Source: Vibrio sp. SNU_ST1 (GTDB taxonomy: Bacteria; Pseudomonadota; Gammaproteobacteria; Enterobacterales; Vibrionaceae). From it: a DNA stretch of 64,000 bases. The stretch is taken from positions 1,364,001 through 1,428,000 of the forward strand of contig NZ_CP130748.1 in assembly GCF_030563405.1 (NCBI RefSeq). The letters are read 5' to 3'. Shown here in pieces: positions 34,141 to 43,969 of this stretch. Position 1 is the stretch's first letter. Each line of letters opens with the position of its first letter. The position numbers were made by a program, and so were the translations under genes. The notes beneath the pieces are model-generated. The model searched no databases. It saw only the letters and a program-made list of their open reading frames with translations, and had not been told where the DNA came from.

Positions 34141-35682
34141 CTATTTTTCGTAGGTTTTGATTTCACCTGATTTAACGCGAGCAACAAATGATTGCAGTTC
34201 TTTCTTCACAACAGGCATTAGGAAGTACAGGCCTAGAATGTTGAAGATAGACATCGCAAAGATAGCTGCGTCAGAGAAGTCGATTACCGCGCCAAACTGA
34301 ATCGTCGCACCGATAACAACAAACACACAAAACATCACTTTAAAAATCAGTTCCGTTGTTTTTCCTTCACCAAATAGGTAAGTCCACGCCTTAAGACCGT
34401 AGTACGACCAAGAGATCATGGTAGAAAACGCGAACATGATTACCGCTAGAGCGAGTGTGTATTTGAACACTTCTGCCGTTTCAGTAAACGATGCAGCAGT
34501 AAGCGTTACACCCGTTAAGCCTGAACCATCGAATGGACCAGTATTTAGGCCTGCAATAGTGATAACCAAGGCCGTCATTGTACAAATGATGACGGTATCA
34601 ACGAACGGTTCTAATAGTGATACTAGACCTTCGGTGATTGGCTCTTTTGTTTTAACCGCTGAGTGAGCGATAGCTGCTGAACCTACACCTGCTTCGTTTG
34701 AGAACGTTGCACGTTTTAGACCTTGGATTAAGGCACCAATGAATCCACCAACCACACCTTCACCAGTGAACGCACCTGTAAAGATTGCACTGAACGCAGG
34801 ACCCACTTGATCAAGATTAGAACCGATAACAATCAGAGCCATACCGATATACAGAGCAGCCATCCAAGGAACAACTTTCTCTGTCACCGATGCGATAGAA
34901 GGCATACCACCAACAATTACAGAGAAAACTAAAGCGGCGAGTACAAGGCCAGTGATGACTCCGTATTCACTTGGTACATCGAATGCGTAAGTTAACATGG
35001 CATGTGCTTGGTTAGCTTGGAACATGTTACCGCCACCCAATGCGCCTAAAATACACATTAATGCAAAACCAATAGCAAGGGCTTTACCTAGTCCACCTAA
35101 ACCTCTTTCACCAAGACCTTGGCTTAGGTAGTACATTGGACCACCCGAAACGACACCTGAAGGTAGGATAGTTCGGTATTTCACACCTAATGTACACTCA
35201 CAAAACTTAGATGCCATACCCAGAAGACCACACAAGATCATCCAGAATGTCGCACCAGGACCACCAATTGCGAGTGCAGCACCTACACCGGCAATATTAC
35301 CAAGCCCAACAGTTCCAGAAAGCGCGGTTGTTAACGCTTGAAAGTGAGAAACTTCCCCTTCGTGTTTGGAGTTAGGGTCTGTGTACTTACCTTTAATAAT
35401 GTCTATGGCCATCCCGACACGTTTAAATTGAACAAAGCCAAAATAAACAGTAAAGATGATCGCAGCGAGCAGTAACCAGCCAACAATAATTGGGAAGTTT
35501 GCTTCACCTACCGGTACGCTTTTAAATATCAGTCCAACGAACCAACCTGTATATTCGTTGAAAAAACCATCAACACTTTGACTTAAGTTACTGATAGCTT
35601 GATTAAATGATCCTTCTTCTGCAAATGCACTGGAACTAAATAATAATATAAACCCAAAAAATAATTCACGTATGTTTTTCAT
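34141..35682 (-). CDS. Alanine/glycine:sodium symporter, AGCS family (second copy)
   Basis: 513 residues. It is longer than its neighbour because of an N-terminal segment that looks like a signal sequence (IRELFFGFILLFSSSAFA) plus a periplasmic stretch before the first conserved helix. AGCS signatures: GTVGLGNIAGVGAALAIGGPGATFWM, GGPMYYLSQGLG and FSNEAGVGSAAIAHSAVKT. AGGGAAAACC precedes the ATG. It moves alanine or glycine with sodium. No riboswitch is visible upstream, so its control differs from the copy at 30.8-32.2 kb. Confidence 0.92.
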   Translation of the reverse strand: MKNIRELFFGFILLFSSSAFAEEGSFNQAISNLSQSVDGFFNEYTGWFVGLIFKSVPVGEANFPIIVGWLLLAAIIFTVYFGFVQFKRVGMAIDIIKGKYTDPNSKHEGEVSHFQALTTALSGTVGLGNIAGVGAALAIGGPGATFWMILCGLLGMASKFCECTLGVKYRTILPSGVVSGGPMYYLSQGLGERGLGGLGKALAIGFALMCILGALGGGNMFQANQAHAMLTYAFDVPSEYGVITGLVLAALVFSVIVGGMPSIASVTEKVVPWMAALYIGMALIVIGSNLDQVGPAFSAIFTGAFTGEGVVGGFIGALIQGLKRATFSNEAGVGSAAIAHSAVKTKEPITEGLVSLLEPFVDTVIICTMTALVITIAGLNTGPFDGSGLTGVTLTAASFTETAEVFKYTLALAVIMFAFSTMISWSYYGLKAWTYLFGEGKTTELIFKVMFCVFVVIGATIQFGAVIDFSDAAIFAMSIFNILGLYFLMPVVKKELQSFVARVKSGEIKTYEK

Positions 35683-36240
35683 GGTTTTCCCTGTCTTTTT
35701 ATTAAATTATGTTTGTTGCTGTTGTGTTTTTTCTATCTGATTTTTTACATTTCAGCGACTTATTTATTGCAATTCGACGGCAACATAAACGGCTGTAGCT
35801 AGGTCGAAAAATGAAATAAATATGAGTACTGATCTTGCTTTATATGGATATCCTTTTGGTATGTGCACCAATTAGACTATGGCATTCGGCCTGCCAAGTC
35901 CTACTGATAATCCTATACACAAAAATAATACCATCAAAGATTTTTTTACAATAAATTTACAATTGTTCGGGTTTTGTCATTGTTTAGGAATAAGCAGGTG
36001 TTTTTTAGGTTAGAAAAAGCATATGCAGTGGCTGTTATAGCATGAACTAAGGTGAATGATAGTAGAGGTGCATAGGGAAGTCGGCGACTTTTAATGTTCA
36101 ATATGTTTTTGGGAGGTGTTTAAACAATTGATAGCTGAAGATGTAATCAAGCTAAAAGACATTAAAAAAGCCCTTTATCAGAGCTTTGTTAATGGTTTCA
36201 ATGAGCGTGAGGTTTAGTGCCTGACGAATAGAGACTAGAG
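35683..36240. promoter_or_regulatory. Intergenic region upstream of AGCS symporter
   Basis: 558 bases, AT-rich, no supported gene. The right part holds a weak minus-strand terminator (AAAGCTC/GGGCTTT, 36167-36190) for the export operon; the left part should hold the symporter promoter. No riboswitch motif was found. Confidence 0.45.
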
Positions 36241-37395
36241 TTAAACCGGTCCAATGATACGTTTACTCGACTTGTGGTAAAGCTTAAGTGCTAATAACGA
36301 ACCCCATAAAGCGACTTGTCCCCATAGCAATGTCCATTGACACGCCACTTCTTGCCAAGATGCACCCATCTGATTAAGAGCTAAGAAACCTTGAATTGCA
36401 GGTGTGCTTGGGAAGAGCTGCGACAACAAGACTAACCACTGAGGCATCATTTCAACGGGCCAGATAAACCCAGAGGAAAAAATCAGTGGCATTGAACTGA
36501 TTAACACCACCACAGTGACCAGTTCTCTTCTTGGTACTAACTCACCAATAAAAATCCCGATCAAACAACTGGCCAATAAGAAGGGCAGCAGTAAAGTCAA
36601 AATCTGTGTCGTTGAGGCGAGCAAGCTTATTCCATACATCGAAAAGCTAGCGCCGAAGTAATACATCGACAACAAGTAATAGATACCGACTAAGGTACAA
36701 CAACGAGCAAGAATCAACTTCGCTGGAGAGGTTTTACTCCAGTAGCCAAACGTTGATTGAGCGTTTTGGGTTGCCCCAACTAAACCAGAAGCCATGGCTA
36801 AGGTTTGTTGCAGGATCAACACAAAGACGGCTGGAACCACGTAATCGATGTATCCCATTCGGCTATTGAAGGTTGGCTTTAGGTTTAAGCTGAATGCGCT
36901 GTAGTCTTTGGCTGCCGATTCTAAAGGTACTCCTTCTACTAACAAGTGGCTGACCTTAACTTGAGCAGCTAACGTGCCACCAGCCTTGCTAAGCCCTTCA
37001 ACAATGGTTCCGTAGACCAAGAAGTAAGATGCGTCACCGGCGTAAGAAAGCGTCGGGCTCTTACCTAGGAGCAAGTCTTTGTAGAAGTTCTCTGGGATGA
37101 TGATGAACCCACCAATCTCTTGATTAAGAACAGCTTGCTTAGCATCGGCGATGGTGGAATCGCGGCGTACCAAGTCAATTTGAGACGTGGCATCTACCAT
37201 TCTTTCTAATTGGTAGCTGCTTTGACTCTTGTCCAAGTTTACTACCGAGGCTTTAAGCTGTTGAGGAACTTGGTGCGCGTAAGGCAGCGGATACAAGAAT
37301 GAATAGAAGACTACACCACCGAATACCGTAAGGAGCACGACAGGGTTGCGAAGCACCGCTAAGAGTTCTTGTTTGAGCAATTGAGTAAAGTTCAT
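36241..37395 (-). CDS. ABC-2-type permease (YhhJ/YbhR-like), no ATPase domain
   Basis: 384 residues. One N-terminal membrane helix (FGGVVFYSFLYPLPYA), a large periplasmic domain (about residues 40-180) with LKASVVNLDKSQSSYQLERMVDATSQ and FIIIPENFYKDLL, then five C-terminal helices with SGFIWPVEMMP. This is the ABC2_membrane_3 layout of YbhR/YhhJ-type exporters. Its start overlaps the preceding permease stop by 4 bp. Last gene of a TolC-HlyD-permease-permease operon. No nucleotide-binding domain lies in the protein or operon. Confidence 0.87.
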   Translation of the reverse strand: MNFTQLLKQELLAVLRNPVVLLTVFGGVVFYSFLYPLPYAHQVPQQLKASVVNLDKSQSSYQLERMVDATSQIDLVRRDSTIADAKQAVLNQEIGGFIIIPENFYKDLLLGKSPTLSYAGDASYFLVYGTIVEGLSKAGGTLAAQVKVSHLLVEGVPLESAAKDYSAFSLNLKPTFNSRMGYIDYVVPAVFVLILQQTLAMASGLVGATQNAQSTFGYWSKTSPAKLILARCCTLVGIYYLLSMYYFGASFSMYGISLLASTTQILTLLLPFLLASCLIGIFIGELVPRRELVTVVVLISSMPLIFSSGFIWPVEMMPQWLVLLSQLFPSTPAIQGFLALNQMGASWQEVACQWTLLWGQVALWGSLLALKLYHKSSKRIIGPV

Positions 37396-38750
37396 CGTTT
37401 TACTCCTTGTTGTGCTGATGCTTCTGGTTGTGTTGACGGCGTTGTTTTTGCAGATAAAGCTGCTTCTGCTGATTTAGCTGATAGAGCCGTTTGTGTAGAT
37501 AAAGCCATTTGTGCAGATAGAGCTGACTGCGCCAAGTGTTTCTTAATTAATAACATCACCACGAAAGCAGGAACTGCGTACCACAACATTGAGGAGAGGC
37601 TGATAAGTGACTGTGCTGCGCTCACGCCATAACTAGACTGTGCCGTTTGTACTTCGATGTAATGACTCACGGGCAATAAGCTTCTCCAAATTTGAGCTGC
37701 CGCGTTCATGTCGGTTACTGGAAAAGTAATACCCATGAACGCAAAGCTTGGTGCTGTAAAGGCGCCAGCGAAACTCATCGCCCTTGCTGGATCAAGTGTT
37801 AAGAAGAAAAACAAACAACCCATGATGATACAACTGATGACGGTTAGCAGTTGAGCAATGGTTAATACCACAAAGCTGCCGTTAAATGGCCAGTCTAAGA
37901 GAACATAGAACCAGAAGCTAAACGCGATACCAAACATCAAAAACAAGACAAGGTAGGGCGTTAATGTTGATGTGAGTGACTTCATAGGGGCGTTGGATAA
38001 CCAAGCATGAAGGCCTCGAGCTCTAACGTTCGCCGTCAAAATCAATATAGTGCCCACCACAATCATGATCTGCCACAGTGCTGGAATAACCGCAGACACC
38101 AAGAACTGAGCATAGCTGGTGTTCTTGTTAAACAGTGGCGTAATCTGACTTTGTACCGTTACCGCTTTCCCCAATGCAGATTGTACCGTGGTATCACCGT
38201 TCGAGAGCTGTTTAATCACTTCGAGTTGCGCGTTGAATGTCCCTTGAGCCTGCAGCAACGCAGAGTTCACCAGCTTACCGATCAAGATAAACTGGCTGTT
38301 GTAGAAAACAGATACTTGTGGGTTTAACCCGAGCAGAAGGTCTCGGTCGAAGTGCCTTGGTATCACAACATAACCATAGATATCGCGTTCAATCATCGCT
38401 TTCGCCGCATCACTCGCAGAGCTGTATTTCTGAGTGACTTGCAGCGTTGGTGATGCATCAACAAGACGAGTGAACTGTTGCGAGATTTGACTGTGCTCAA
38501 GGTCGACAACTGCAACCGGTAAGTCGCGAGCGATTCCTTGTGAAAAAATCAGCCAGATACTGGCAGCAAGAAGCAACGGAATCCAAGTTAGGCAAGACAA
38601 CAGCCATTTGTCTTTGCGGACAATCGCCCACTGTCTAAGCAAGGCATTCTTCGCTCTATGATGTTCAGGGGATTGCGAGCACATAGATTGAGAGCTTCTA
38701 TATTGCGATTCTGTAGATGGCGAGCTTATAGATCGAAAGTTAGCAGACAT
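37392..38750 (-). CDS. ABC-2-type permease with repetitive C-terminal tail
   Basis: 452 residues, same layout as the following permease: a helix near residues 52-72 (WIPLLLAASIWLIFSQG), a periplasmic domain with LPVAVVDLEHSQISQQFTRLVDASP and YGYVVIPRHFDRDLLLG, and six C-terminal helices with GITFPVTDM. Two unusual ends: a 45-residue Ser/Gln-rich N-terminus, and after the last helix a tail of ALSxxx hexads (ALSAQM, ALSTQT, ALSAKS, ALSAKT), about residues 405-450. The tail is encoded by imperfect 18-bp repeats. The pair probably forms the inner-membrane part of the pump. Confidence 0.85.
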   Translation of the reverse strand: MSANFRSISSPSTESQYRSSQSMCSQSPEHHRAKNALLRQWAIVRKDKWLLSCLTWIPLLLAASIWLIFSQGIARDLPVAVVDLEHSQISQQFTRLVDASPTLQVTQKYSSASDAAKAMIERDIYGYVVIPRHFDRDLLLGLNPQVSVFYNSQFILIGKLVNSALLQAQGTFNAQLEVIKQLSNGDTTVQSALGKAVTVQSQITPLFNKNTSYAQFLVSAVIPALWQIMIVVGTILILTANVRARGLHAWLSNAPMKSLTSTLTPYLVLFLMFGIAFSFWFYVLLDWPFNGSFVVLTIAQLLTVISCIIMGCLFFFLTLDPARAMSFAGAFTAPSFAFMGITFPVTDMNAAAQIWRSLLPVSHYIEVQTAQSSYGVSAAQSLISLSSMLWYAVPAFVVMLLIKKHLAQSALSAQMALSTQTALSAKSAEAALSAKTTPSTQPEASAQQGVKR

Positions 38751-38757
38751 ACGTCAC

Positions 38758-39732
38758 CTAAAGCTCAACCACTAGGCTCATGCCCATACGCAGTGTTTCG
38801 TTGGTATCGACAGGGTGCGCTTCTACTTCAAAAGTGCGTAAGTCGAAGCCTTGTGCTGCATCCGTTGAACGCCAAGTCGCGAAATCACCCATTACGGCAA
38901 TATGAGCAACCTGAAAGGTTAACGACTTATCCAGAGCTGGAAGGTAAGCTTCAAATTGGCTGCCTTTCTCAAAATGCTTAAGCATGTCTTCACGTACATT
39001 GAGCACGGCCCAAGCATCTTTGGTGTCGATAACAGTGACAACAGGGAAGCCTTGTGGTGCGAGTTCACCGCTGCTCAATAGAACCTGGGATACTTCGCCA
39101 TTAAACCAGCTGTGGATCTGTGTGTCTTTAGCGTAAGCTTCAACTTCCGCTACTGCGCCAGCTGCCATTAACGCTTTTTGAGCTGCTGCTACCTTGGTTT
39201 CGTCACGAGCACCTTCTTGCGCCAATTGATACATTTGGAACGCAGCGCTTTCGGTGTACTTTGCCGCTTGCCACTGAGTTTTAGCTTCATCACGCTTTTG
39301 CTCGGCAACCACACCATCGTTATAAAGGTTGTTTACACGTTGGTAAGTTTTGTCCATCAGATCGGCTGCCGCTTTCGCTTTCAACCACTGATCTTTAGCG
39401 GCTTGGATTTGCTGAGTACGAGCACCATTCTCTGCTTGTTTTGCTAAGGCACCAGCGGCTTTTTGACCGGCTTTTGCTTGCTCTAATTTAGCGTCAATTT
39501 CTGGGCTAAGTAGGGAGAAGATCAATTCGCCTTTTTCAACTGAATCGCCTTTACGCACGAATATTTCATCAATTCTGCCGGGTACTTTCGATGAGATGCT
39601 GTATTGCTGCGCATCTATTTGACCTTGAAGCTTAACAGGCTGTGGTTGGTACGCTTGGTAAAAGCTGTACCCAACCCAGCCAATAATGCAGATGCCAACC
39701 AGAGAGAGAATAAGTGGTTTAATAGGTTTCAT
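38758..39732 (-). CDS. HlyD-family periplasmic adaptor (membrane fusion) protein
   Basis: 324 residues, AAAAGGA upstream. One membrane helix (residues 8-27), a lipoyl half (QYSISSKVPGRIDEIFVRKGDSVEKGELIF), a long hairpin coiled coil (about 80-200) and the closing barrel (IHSWFNGEVSQVLLSSGELAPQGFPVVTV). It would join the inner-membrane permeases to the TolC-like channel encoded just upstream. The stop lies 7 bp before the permease start. Confidence 0.92.
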   Translation of the reverse strand: MKPIKPLILSLVGICIIGWVGYSFYQAYQPQPVKLQGQIDAQQYSISSKVPGRIDEIFVRKGDSVEKGELIFSLLSPEIDAKLEQAKAGQKAAGALAKQAENGARTQQIQAAKDQWLKAKAAADLMDKTYQRVNNLYNDGVVAEQKRDEAKTQWQAAKYTESAAFQMYQLAQEGARDETKVAAAQKALMAAGAVAEVEAYAKDTQIHSWFNGEVSQVLLSSGELAPQGFPVVTVIDTKDAWAVLNVREDMLKHFEKGSQFEAYLPALDKSLTFQVAHIAVMGDFATWRSTDAAQGFDLRTFEVEAHPVDTNETLRMGMSLVVEL

Positions 39733-39735
39733 GAA

Positions 39736-41190
39736 TTATCCTTTTGACTGGCTAGCGGTGTCTGCTTTTGAATCGAAGTCAGACAGGACAGAAGACGTTA
39801 AGTAACTTGAATAAGCATTCATTTCACTGGTGAGTGCTAACAGCTTATTAAGAGAAATTAGGTATTTGAATCGAGCAGCAGATTGCTGTGTTTTAATGCT
39901 TGCTAGATAAAGCTCAGCATCAACCACTTCTAACGAATTAGATAACCCTTGAGTGAAGGCTTTTTTACGAAGTGAAAGGTTTTCTTGAGCTAAAGACAGA
40001 CTTGAGTTGAGGCCTTGAACTTCTTCAATTGCTTGGTTCGCTTCAAGATAGGTCTTTTGTACCAAAACGGTTAAGTCTTGCTTGGCTTGCGACTTAAGGA
40101 ACTGGACTTGAGACACGGCGCTATGAGCGGCAGCGACTTTGTCGGAACGACCTGATGTGTTAAGTAGCGGTACATTTACCCCAATACCGACCAACCAATC
40201 GGGTTTCATTTCACTGGCTAGCGAGTCATCTTCATACAAGCTGTAATCACCGTAAAGGTAAACCTCTGGGTAGTATTTACCTTTCTCTGCTTTAATTAAG
40301 CTGCTCGCTTGTTTCTCTTTTGCATCAAGAATCTTGAGACCAGGGTAGGTCATGAGTGTTTGGTCAATGAATACGTCCATATGAGGGAGGTTCTTATTGA
40401 TAAACAGTTGCTCTGAGGGTTCGACACTTTCACTTTGACCAAGGATCTGAGTCAGTGCTAATTGAGCAATCTTAAGATCGTTCTGGGCTTTAGTACGCTC
40501 GACAACCGCCTTATCTAAGGAAGCATCTGCTTGCAGACGTTCTACTCGAGCAATTTGTCCTTGCTGTTCAAGCTTGATAGCGAAATCACGGTGTTGAGTT
40601 AAGCCTGCTTCAACGGCTTGACGTGTTTTGACTACGTCTTCCGCTAAGATCACCGAGAAGTAGTATTTGCTTAAGTCTTCGTAACGAGCCTGTTTCTCCA
40701 TCAGCAGTTGGCTTTGCGCTTCTTCGCTTTTACCTTCGGCAGCATTTTGCGCAGCGGTAATTCGTCCGCCAGTAAAGATAGGCCAAATAGCACGGATGGA
40801 AGAGCTGAAGATGTCTTGCTCGGTGATGGTTGAGGTAACACCGCCAAGCCCACTTAATATAGGTTGAAGAATACCTCCAACTGCACCTAAATTTGGCACG
40901 CCGCTTAAGCTATTTTTGAATTGTTCACCATTAATCGTCACATCACTATCAAGGTGCGTATAGTTAGCCCCCAAGGTGATCGAAGGTAGATTAAGGCTGC
41001 TTGTTGAATTCTGAAGGTGCTGATAACGTTCAACGTTGGCTTGTTGAGCCGCAAGTGAGTTGTTGTTCTCTTGCAATATTTGCCACGCTTCAGAAAAAGT
41101 GAGCGGGGCGGACAAAACTGGCGAAGCAAATGTGCCGAGAAGCATACTGGCGAGCGCAAGGTATCGGAATTTTGGTTTGGTCATCTGCAT
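39736..41190 (-). CDS. TolC-family outer-membrane efflux protein
   Basis: 484 residues, signal peptide (LALASMLLGTFASPVLSA, to about residue 28). Two repeats of long helices typical of the outer membrane efflux protein family (LTFSEAWQILQENNNSL and YPEVYLYGDYSLYED in the second half). First gene of the export operon, 3 bp before hlyD-like. With its partners it would form a continuous channel for export of an unknown compound. Confidence 0.92.
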   Translation of the reverse strand: MQMTKPKFRYLALASMLLGTFASPVLSAPLTFSEAWQILQENNNSLAAQQANVERYQHLQNSTSSLNLPSITLGANYTHLDSDVTINGEQFKNSLSGVPNLGAVGGILQPILSGLGGVTSTITEQDIFSSSIRAIWPIFTGGRITAAQNAAEGKSEEAQSQLLMEKQARYEDLSKYYFSVILAEDVVKTRQAVEAGLTQHRDFAIKLEQQGQIARVERLQADASLDKAVVERTKAQNDLKIAQLALTQILGQSESVEPSEQLFINKNLPHMDVFIDQTLMTYPGLKILDAKEKQASSLIKAEKGKYYPEVYLYGDYSLYEDDSLASEMKPDWLVGIGVNVPLLNTSGRSDKVAAAHSAVSQVQFLKSQAKQDLTVLVQKTYLEANQAIEEVQGLNSSLSLAQENLSLRKKAFTQGLSNSLEVVDAELYLASIKTQQSAARFKYLISLNKLLALTSEMNAYSSYLTSSVLSDFDSKADTASQSKG

Positions 41191-41337
41191 TAAATACCAA
41201 ATTAGAGTATTGACTCTAATGTTAGCAGGGTGATAGTCATTTGTCTTGAGTTGATTGTCTCATATGTTCAGAAACGCGCATAACTCGTTAAGTTAATGTA
41301 ATAAGATACGTGATGCGGGCAGCAAAGATCACTGAAA

Positions 41338-41370
41338 CGAAAAGAGCACGACAAAGCGTGCTCTTTAAGT
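41338..41370. terminator. Bidirectional terminator
   Basis: AAAGAGCACG and CGTGCTCTTT pair around ACAAAG, with A/T runs on both sides, between the small gene at 41405 and the export operon promoter. Confidence 0.75.
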
Positions 41371-41404
41371 TCAGTATAGAAGTGTTCTTACAAAATGAAG
41401 TGGC

Positions 41405-41632
41405 TTATTTAAAGCTAGGACAATGGTGATCGGCGCGCCACACCAATTGTCTTGAACCTTGCATTGTTTGTAATAAATCTCTGCCTGACATTTGCGGGAA
41501 CGCTAACAATACCTTGAGATCAAGAGGAGAGGTTCCGTCTTTCTCATAGGCTCTTACGTGAGTAAAAGTCGATTGTAAGTGTTTGAACAACATAGCCTTA
41601 GTAAGGCAGATTCCAAAGTTATCGCGTTTCAT
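41405..41632 (-). CDS. Small hypothetical protein
   Basis: 75 residues. AAAGGAAA lies eight bases before the ATG and a good terminator follows 35 bp after the stop, both favouring a real gene. No hydrophobic segment; MSGRDLLQTMQGSRQLVWRADHH in outline gives no known motif. Function unknown. Confidence 0.5.
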   Translation of the reverse strand: MKRDNFGICLTKAMLFKHLQSTFTHVRAYEKDGTSPLDLKVLLAFPQMSGRDLLQTMQGSRQLVWRADHHCPSFK

Positions 41633-42247
41633 TGCCTGGTTTCCTTTTCAACAATGTTTATACGTTATGTTTTTATCCTGTTTCTATTGGACGTTGCCAC
41701 TGATCGATACTTCCTGCTCATCAATGTTTTATTATTGGGCGCTGTTTTATCAGTCACCTCTGAGTTGTCTACTGGCCTGCCGCGTAAATAGAGATGTATG
41801 AATGAGGTTAGGTAGGTAACCTGTTTGTTCAACAACCGTAGCGGCGAGCGTGCAACTTTTAGTTATAGATACGTCCAGTAAATGAAGGTTTGTTGCCTTT
41901 TTGTTAATCGAAATTTCGATTTAAAGCCCAGTCTGAAAATCATGACTTATGGCTTGGCAACAATGAACTTCTTCATATGCAACTATTATAATCGTATTTG
42001 TTTTAAACAACCTAAAAAACACCTAAAAGCTTAGTGATCTAGCTCAATATTTATTCGTTTATTTTGCTTTTTAAGCTAATGCGTTCTAAAAATGAACGAT
42101 TAATTGGAATGAACAACGTAAAGGATTATCAATTAACAATCTGCTCAATTATTTAGTTGAGTAACAGTCACAAATTCGCATACCTAGATAGGTCATGCGA
42201 TTAACTTGGTGTTAACATCATTCGTCTAACATTAGGGATGGTGGAAT
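41633..42247. promoter_or_regulatory. Intergenic region upstream of CitA-like sensor gene
   Basis: 615 bases. Short frames exist but lack ribosome sites and look like chance. AT-rich, with the promoters of the small gene and of the two-component system. Nothing else recognised. Confidence 0.4.
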
Positions 42248-43900
42248 ATGAAATGGAGCAGTATCAGTTTCCGTAAAAGGTTACTGATTATCATGACGGT
42301 CACTGGCCTCGTTGAACTTTTGATACTTTCAGCGGCTGGTTTTTACTACATCAAACAATCTCAAGAGCAAGAGATGGGTTTGAAAGCGTTAGGTGTTGCT
42401 GAATTTCTATCTGAATCGCCACTCGTCACCAGCATTATTCAAGAAAGCGGAACGATAAACCCTATTGGTGTTCCCTATGTTCTGTCTGAAGAAACCCAAG
42501 TCAAATTTCGCAACCTTACTCAGCTCATTGGCGCGGCGTTCATCGTTGTGGGAGATGAAAATGGTATTCGCTTGATTCACCCTTATGATGACAGGCTTGG
42601 AAAGCCTATGCGTGGTGGTGACAACCAAAAAGCGCTGATCTTAGGCGAGTCTTATGTGTCGACGGCTAAAGGTTCACTTGGCTTCTCTGTCCGTGGTAAA
42701 TCTGCCGTAAAAGACCAAAACGACAATGTGATTGGTGTAGTGTCGGTTGGCTACCTCTTGGATTCTTTACAAGATCGAATTGAACCTTACTTAGCCTTTT
42801 TGATTGTGATGGCCTTGCTGGTGGTTGCAGTTAATGCTGTGATTTCAAGCTATGTATCTCGTCGTTTTCAACGCGCTATTTTGGGTTTTGAGCCTGAAGA
42901 GATTGGCCGTTTATACGTAGAACTTGATGTGACCATGAGTACTGTGAAAGAGGGCATTTTAAGTATCGATAAGAGCGGTATTTTGCGATCAATAAACAAA
43001 AGTGCCTGCGATATCTTGTCTATTGACAGAGAGTCAGCACTCAACCAACAGCGCCTTTCTGATGTATTAGCGGGCAGTGACTTAGAACAGCTGCTATCGA
43101 CTGGCGATACCGATCACGATGTTGAGCTGTACCTGAACAATAAGCGAATCATTGCCAACCGCAGCCCAATAGTCGTGGCAGGTGAGGTAGTTGGGGCGGT
43201 ATCCAGTTTCCGATTACGAGATGAGATAAACGATTTAACCGATCAGCTTTCTCAAACTAAAGAGTATGCAGACTTACTTCGTTCGCAAACACATGAACAC
43301 CAAAACAAGCTCAATACGATAAGTGGCTTGATTCAAATGGGTGAGCTGGACTCCGTTCAACAATTGATTGGTCAAGAAACCGCTCATTACCAGAGCTTGA
43401 TTGAGTTCTTAAGAGAGACAGTGAAAGATCCACTGATTGCAGGCATGCTTTTAGGCAAAACAGAGCGAGCACGAGAGATTGGTTTAGAGCTTAAGGTCGA
43501 AGAAGGATCAAGGCTTGAGGCATTACCATCTTGGTTAAACGCTGAGGATGTCGTGACGATTCTTGGTAACCTCATCGATAACGCCTTTGATGCCACGATG
43601 ATGGCGATCAAACAAGAAGGGAAAATTGCACCAGCTCGCCGTGTGATCGATGTGTCGATCAGTGATTTTGGCAATGAAATCATCGTGGAGGTTGAAGACA
43701 AAGGGTGTGGTCTGCCAAAACACTTGGCAACCAATGCACTCACCGAAAAAGGCGTATCGAGCAAAGCGAAGCAGAACCGAGGTGTCGGTTTGTATCTTAT
43801 TAAGCAGCTTGCTGACCGATATCAAGGACAGCTTGAAATGGTCGACAACCACGATTTTGGTACGCGAATGACGGTTTATTTGCCAAAAGAAGAACAATAA
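42248..43900 (+). CDS. CitA/DcuS-family sensor histidine kinase
   Basis: 550 residues. First membrane helix residues 13-33, periplasmic Cache/PAS domain (about 40-175) with LTQLIGAAFIVVGDENGIRLIHP, second helix 180-200, cytosolic PAS (215-315, VKEGILSIDKSGILRSINKSAC) and the CitA-type His motif LRSQTHEHQNKLNTISGLIQ. The ATPase N box is GNLIDNAFDA and the G box GVGLYLIKQL. Family members bind citrate or C4-dicarboxylates outside the cell. It is paired with the response regulator 69 bp downstream. A tricarboxylate transporter operon lies 8 kb to the right and is a possible target. Confidence 0.92.
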   Translation: MKWSSISFRKRLLIIMTVTGLVELLILSAAGFYYIKQSQEQEMGLKALGVAEFLSESPLVTSIIQESGTINPIGVPYVLSEETQVKFRNLTQLIGAAFIVVGDENGIRLIHPYDDRLGKPMRGGDNQKALILGESYVSTAKGSLGFSVRGKSAVKDQNDNVIGVVSVGYLLDSLQDRIEPYLAFLIVMALLVVAVNAVISSYVSRRFQRAILGFEPEEIGRLYVELDVTMSTVKEGILSIDKSGILRSINKSACDILSIDRESALNQQRLSDVLAGSDLEQLLSTGDTDHDVELYLNNKRIIANRSPIVVAGEVVGAVSSFRLRDEINDLTDQLSQTKEYADLLRSQTHEHQNKLNTISGLIQMGELDSVQQLIGQETAHYQSLIEFLRETVKDPLIAGMLLGKTERAREIGLELKVEEGSRLEALPSWLNAEDVVTILGNLIDNAFDATMMAIKQEGKIAPARRVIDVSISDFGNEIIVEVEDKGCGLPKHLATNALTEKGVSSKAKQNRGVGLYLIKQLADRYQGQLEMVDNHDFGTRMTVYLPKEEQ

Positions 43901-43969
43901 TAATTAAGCGCGAAGTGATCGAGTAAAGATCATCGTGATGGAAAAAGCATGGTTAAAGGAAGAACATAA

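Noticed and set aside
41579..41801. Two overlapping plus-strand frames of 70-72 residues upstream of the CitA-like gene
   Set aside because: They overlap each other in different frames and the minus-strand small gene, and have no ribosome site.
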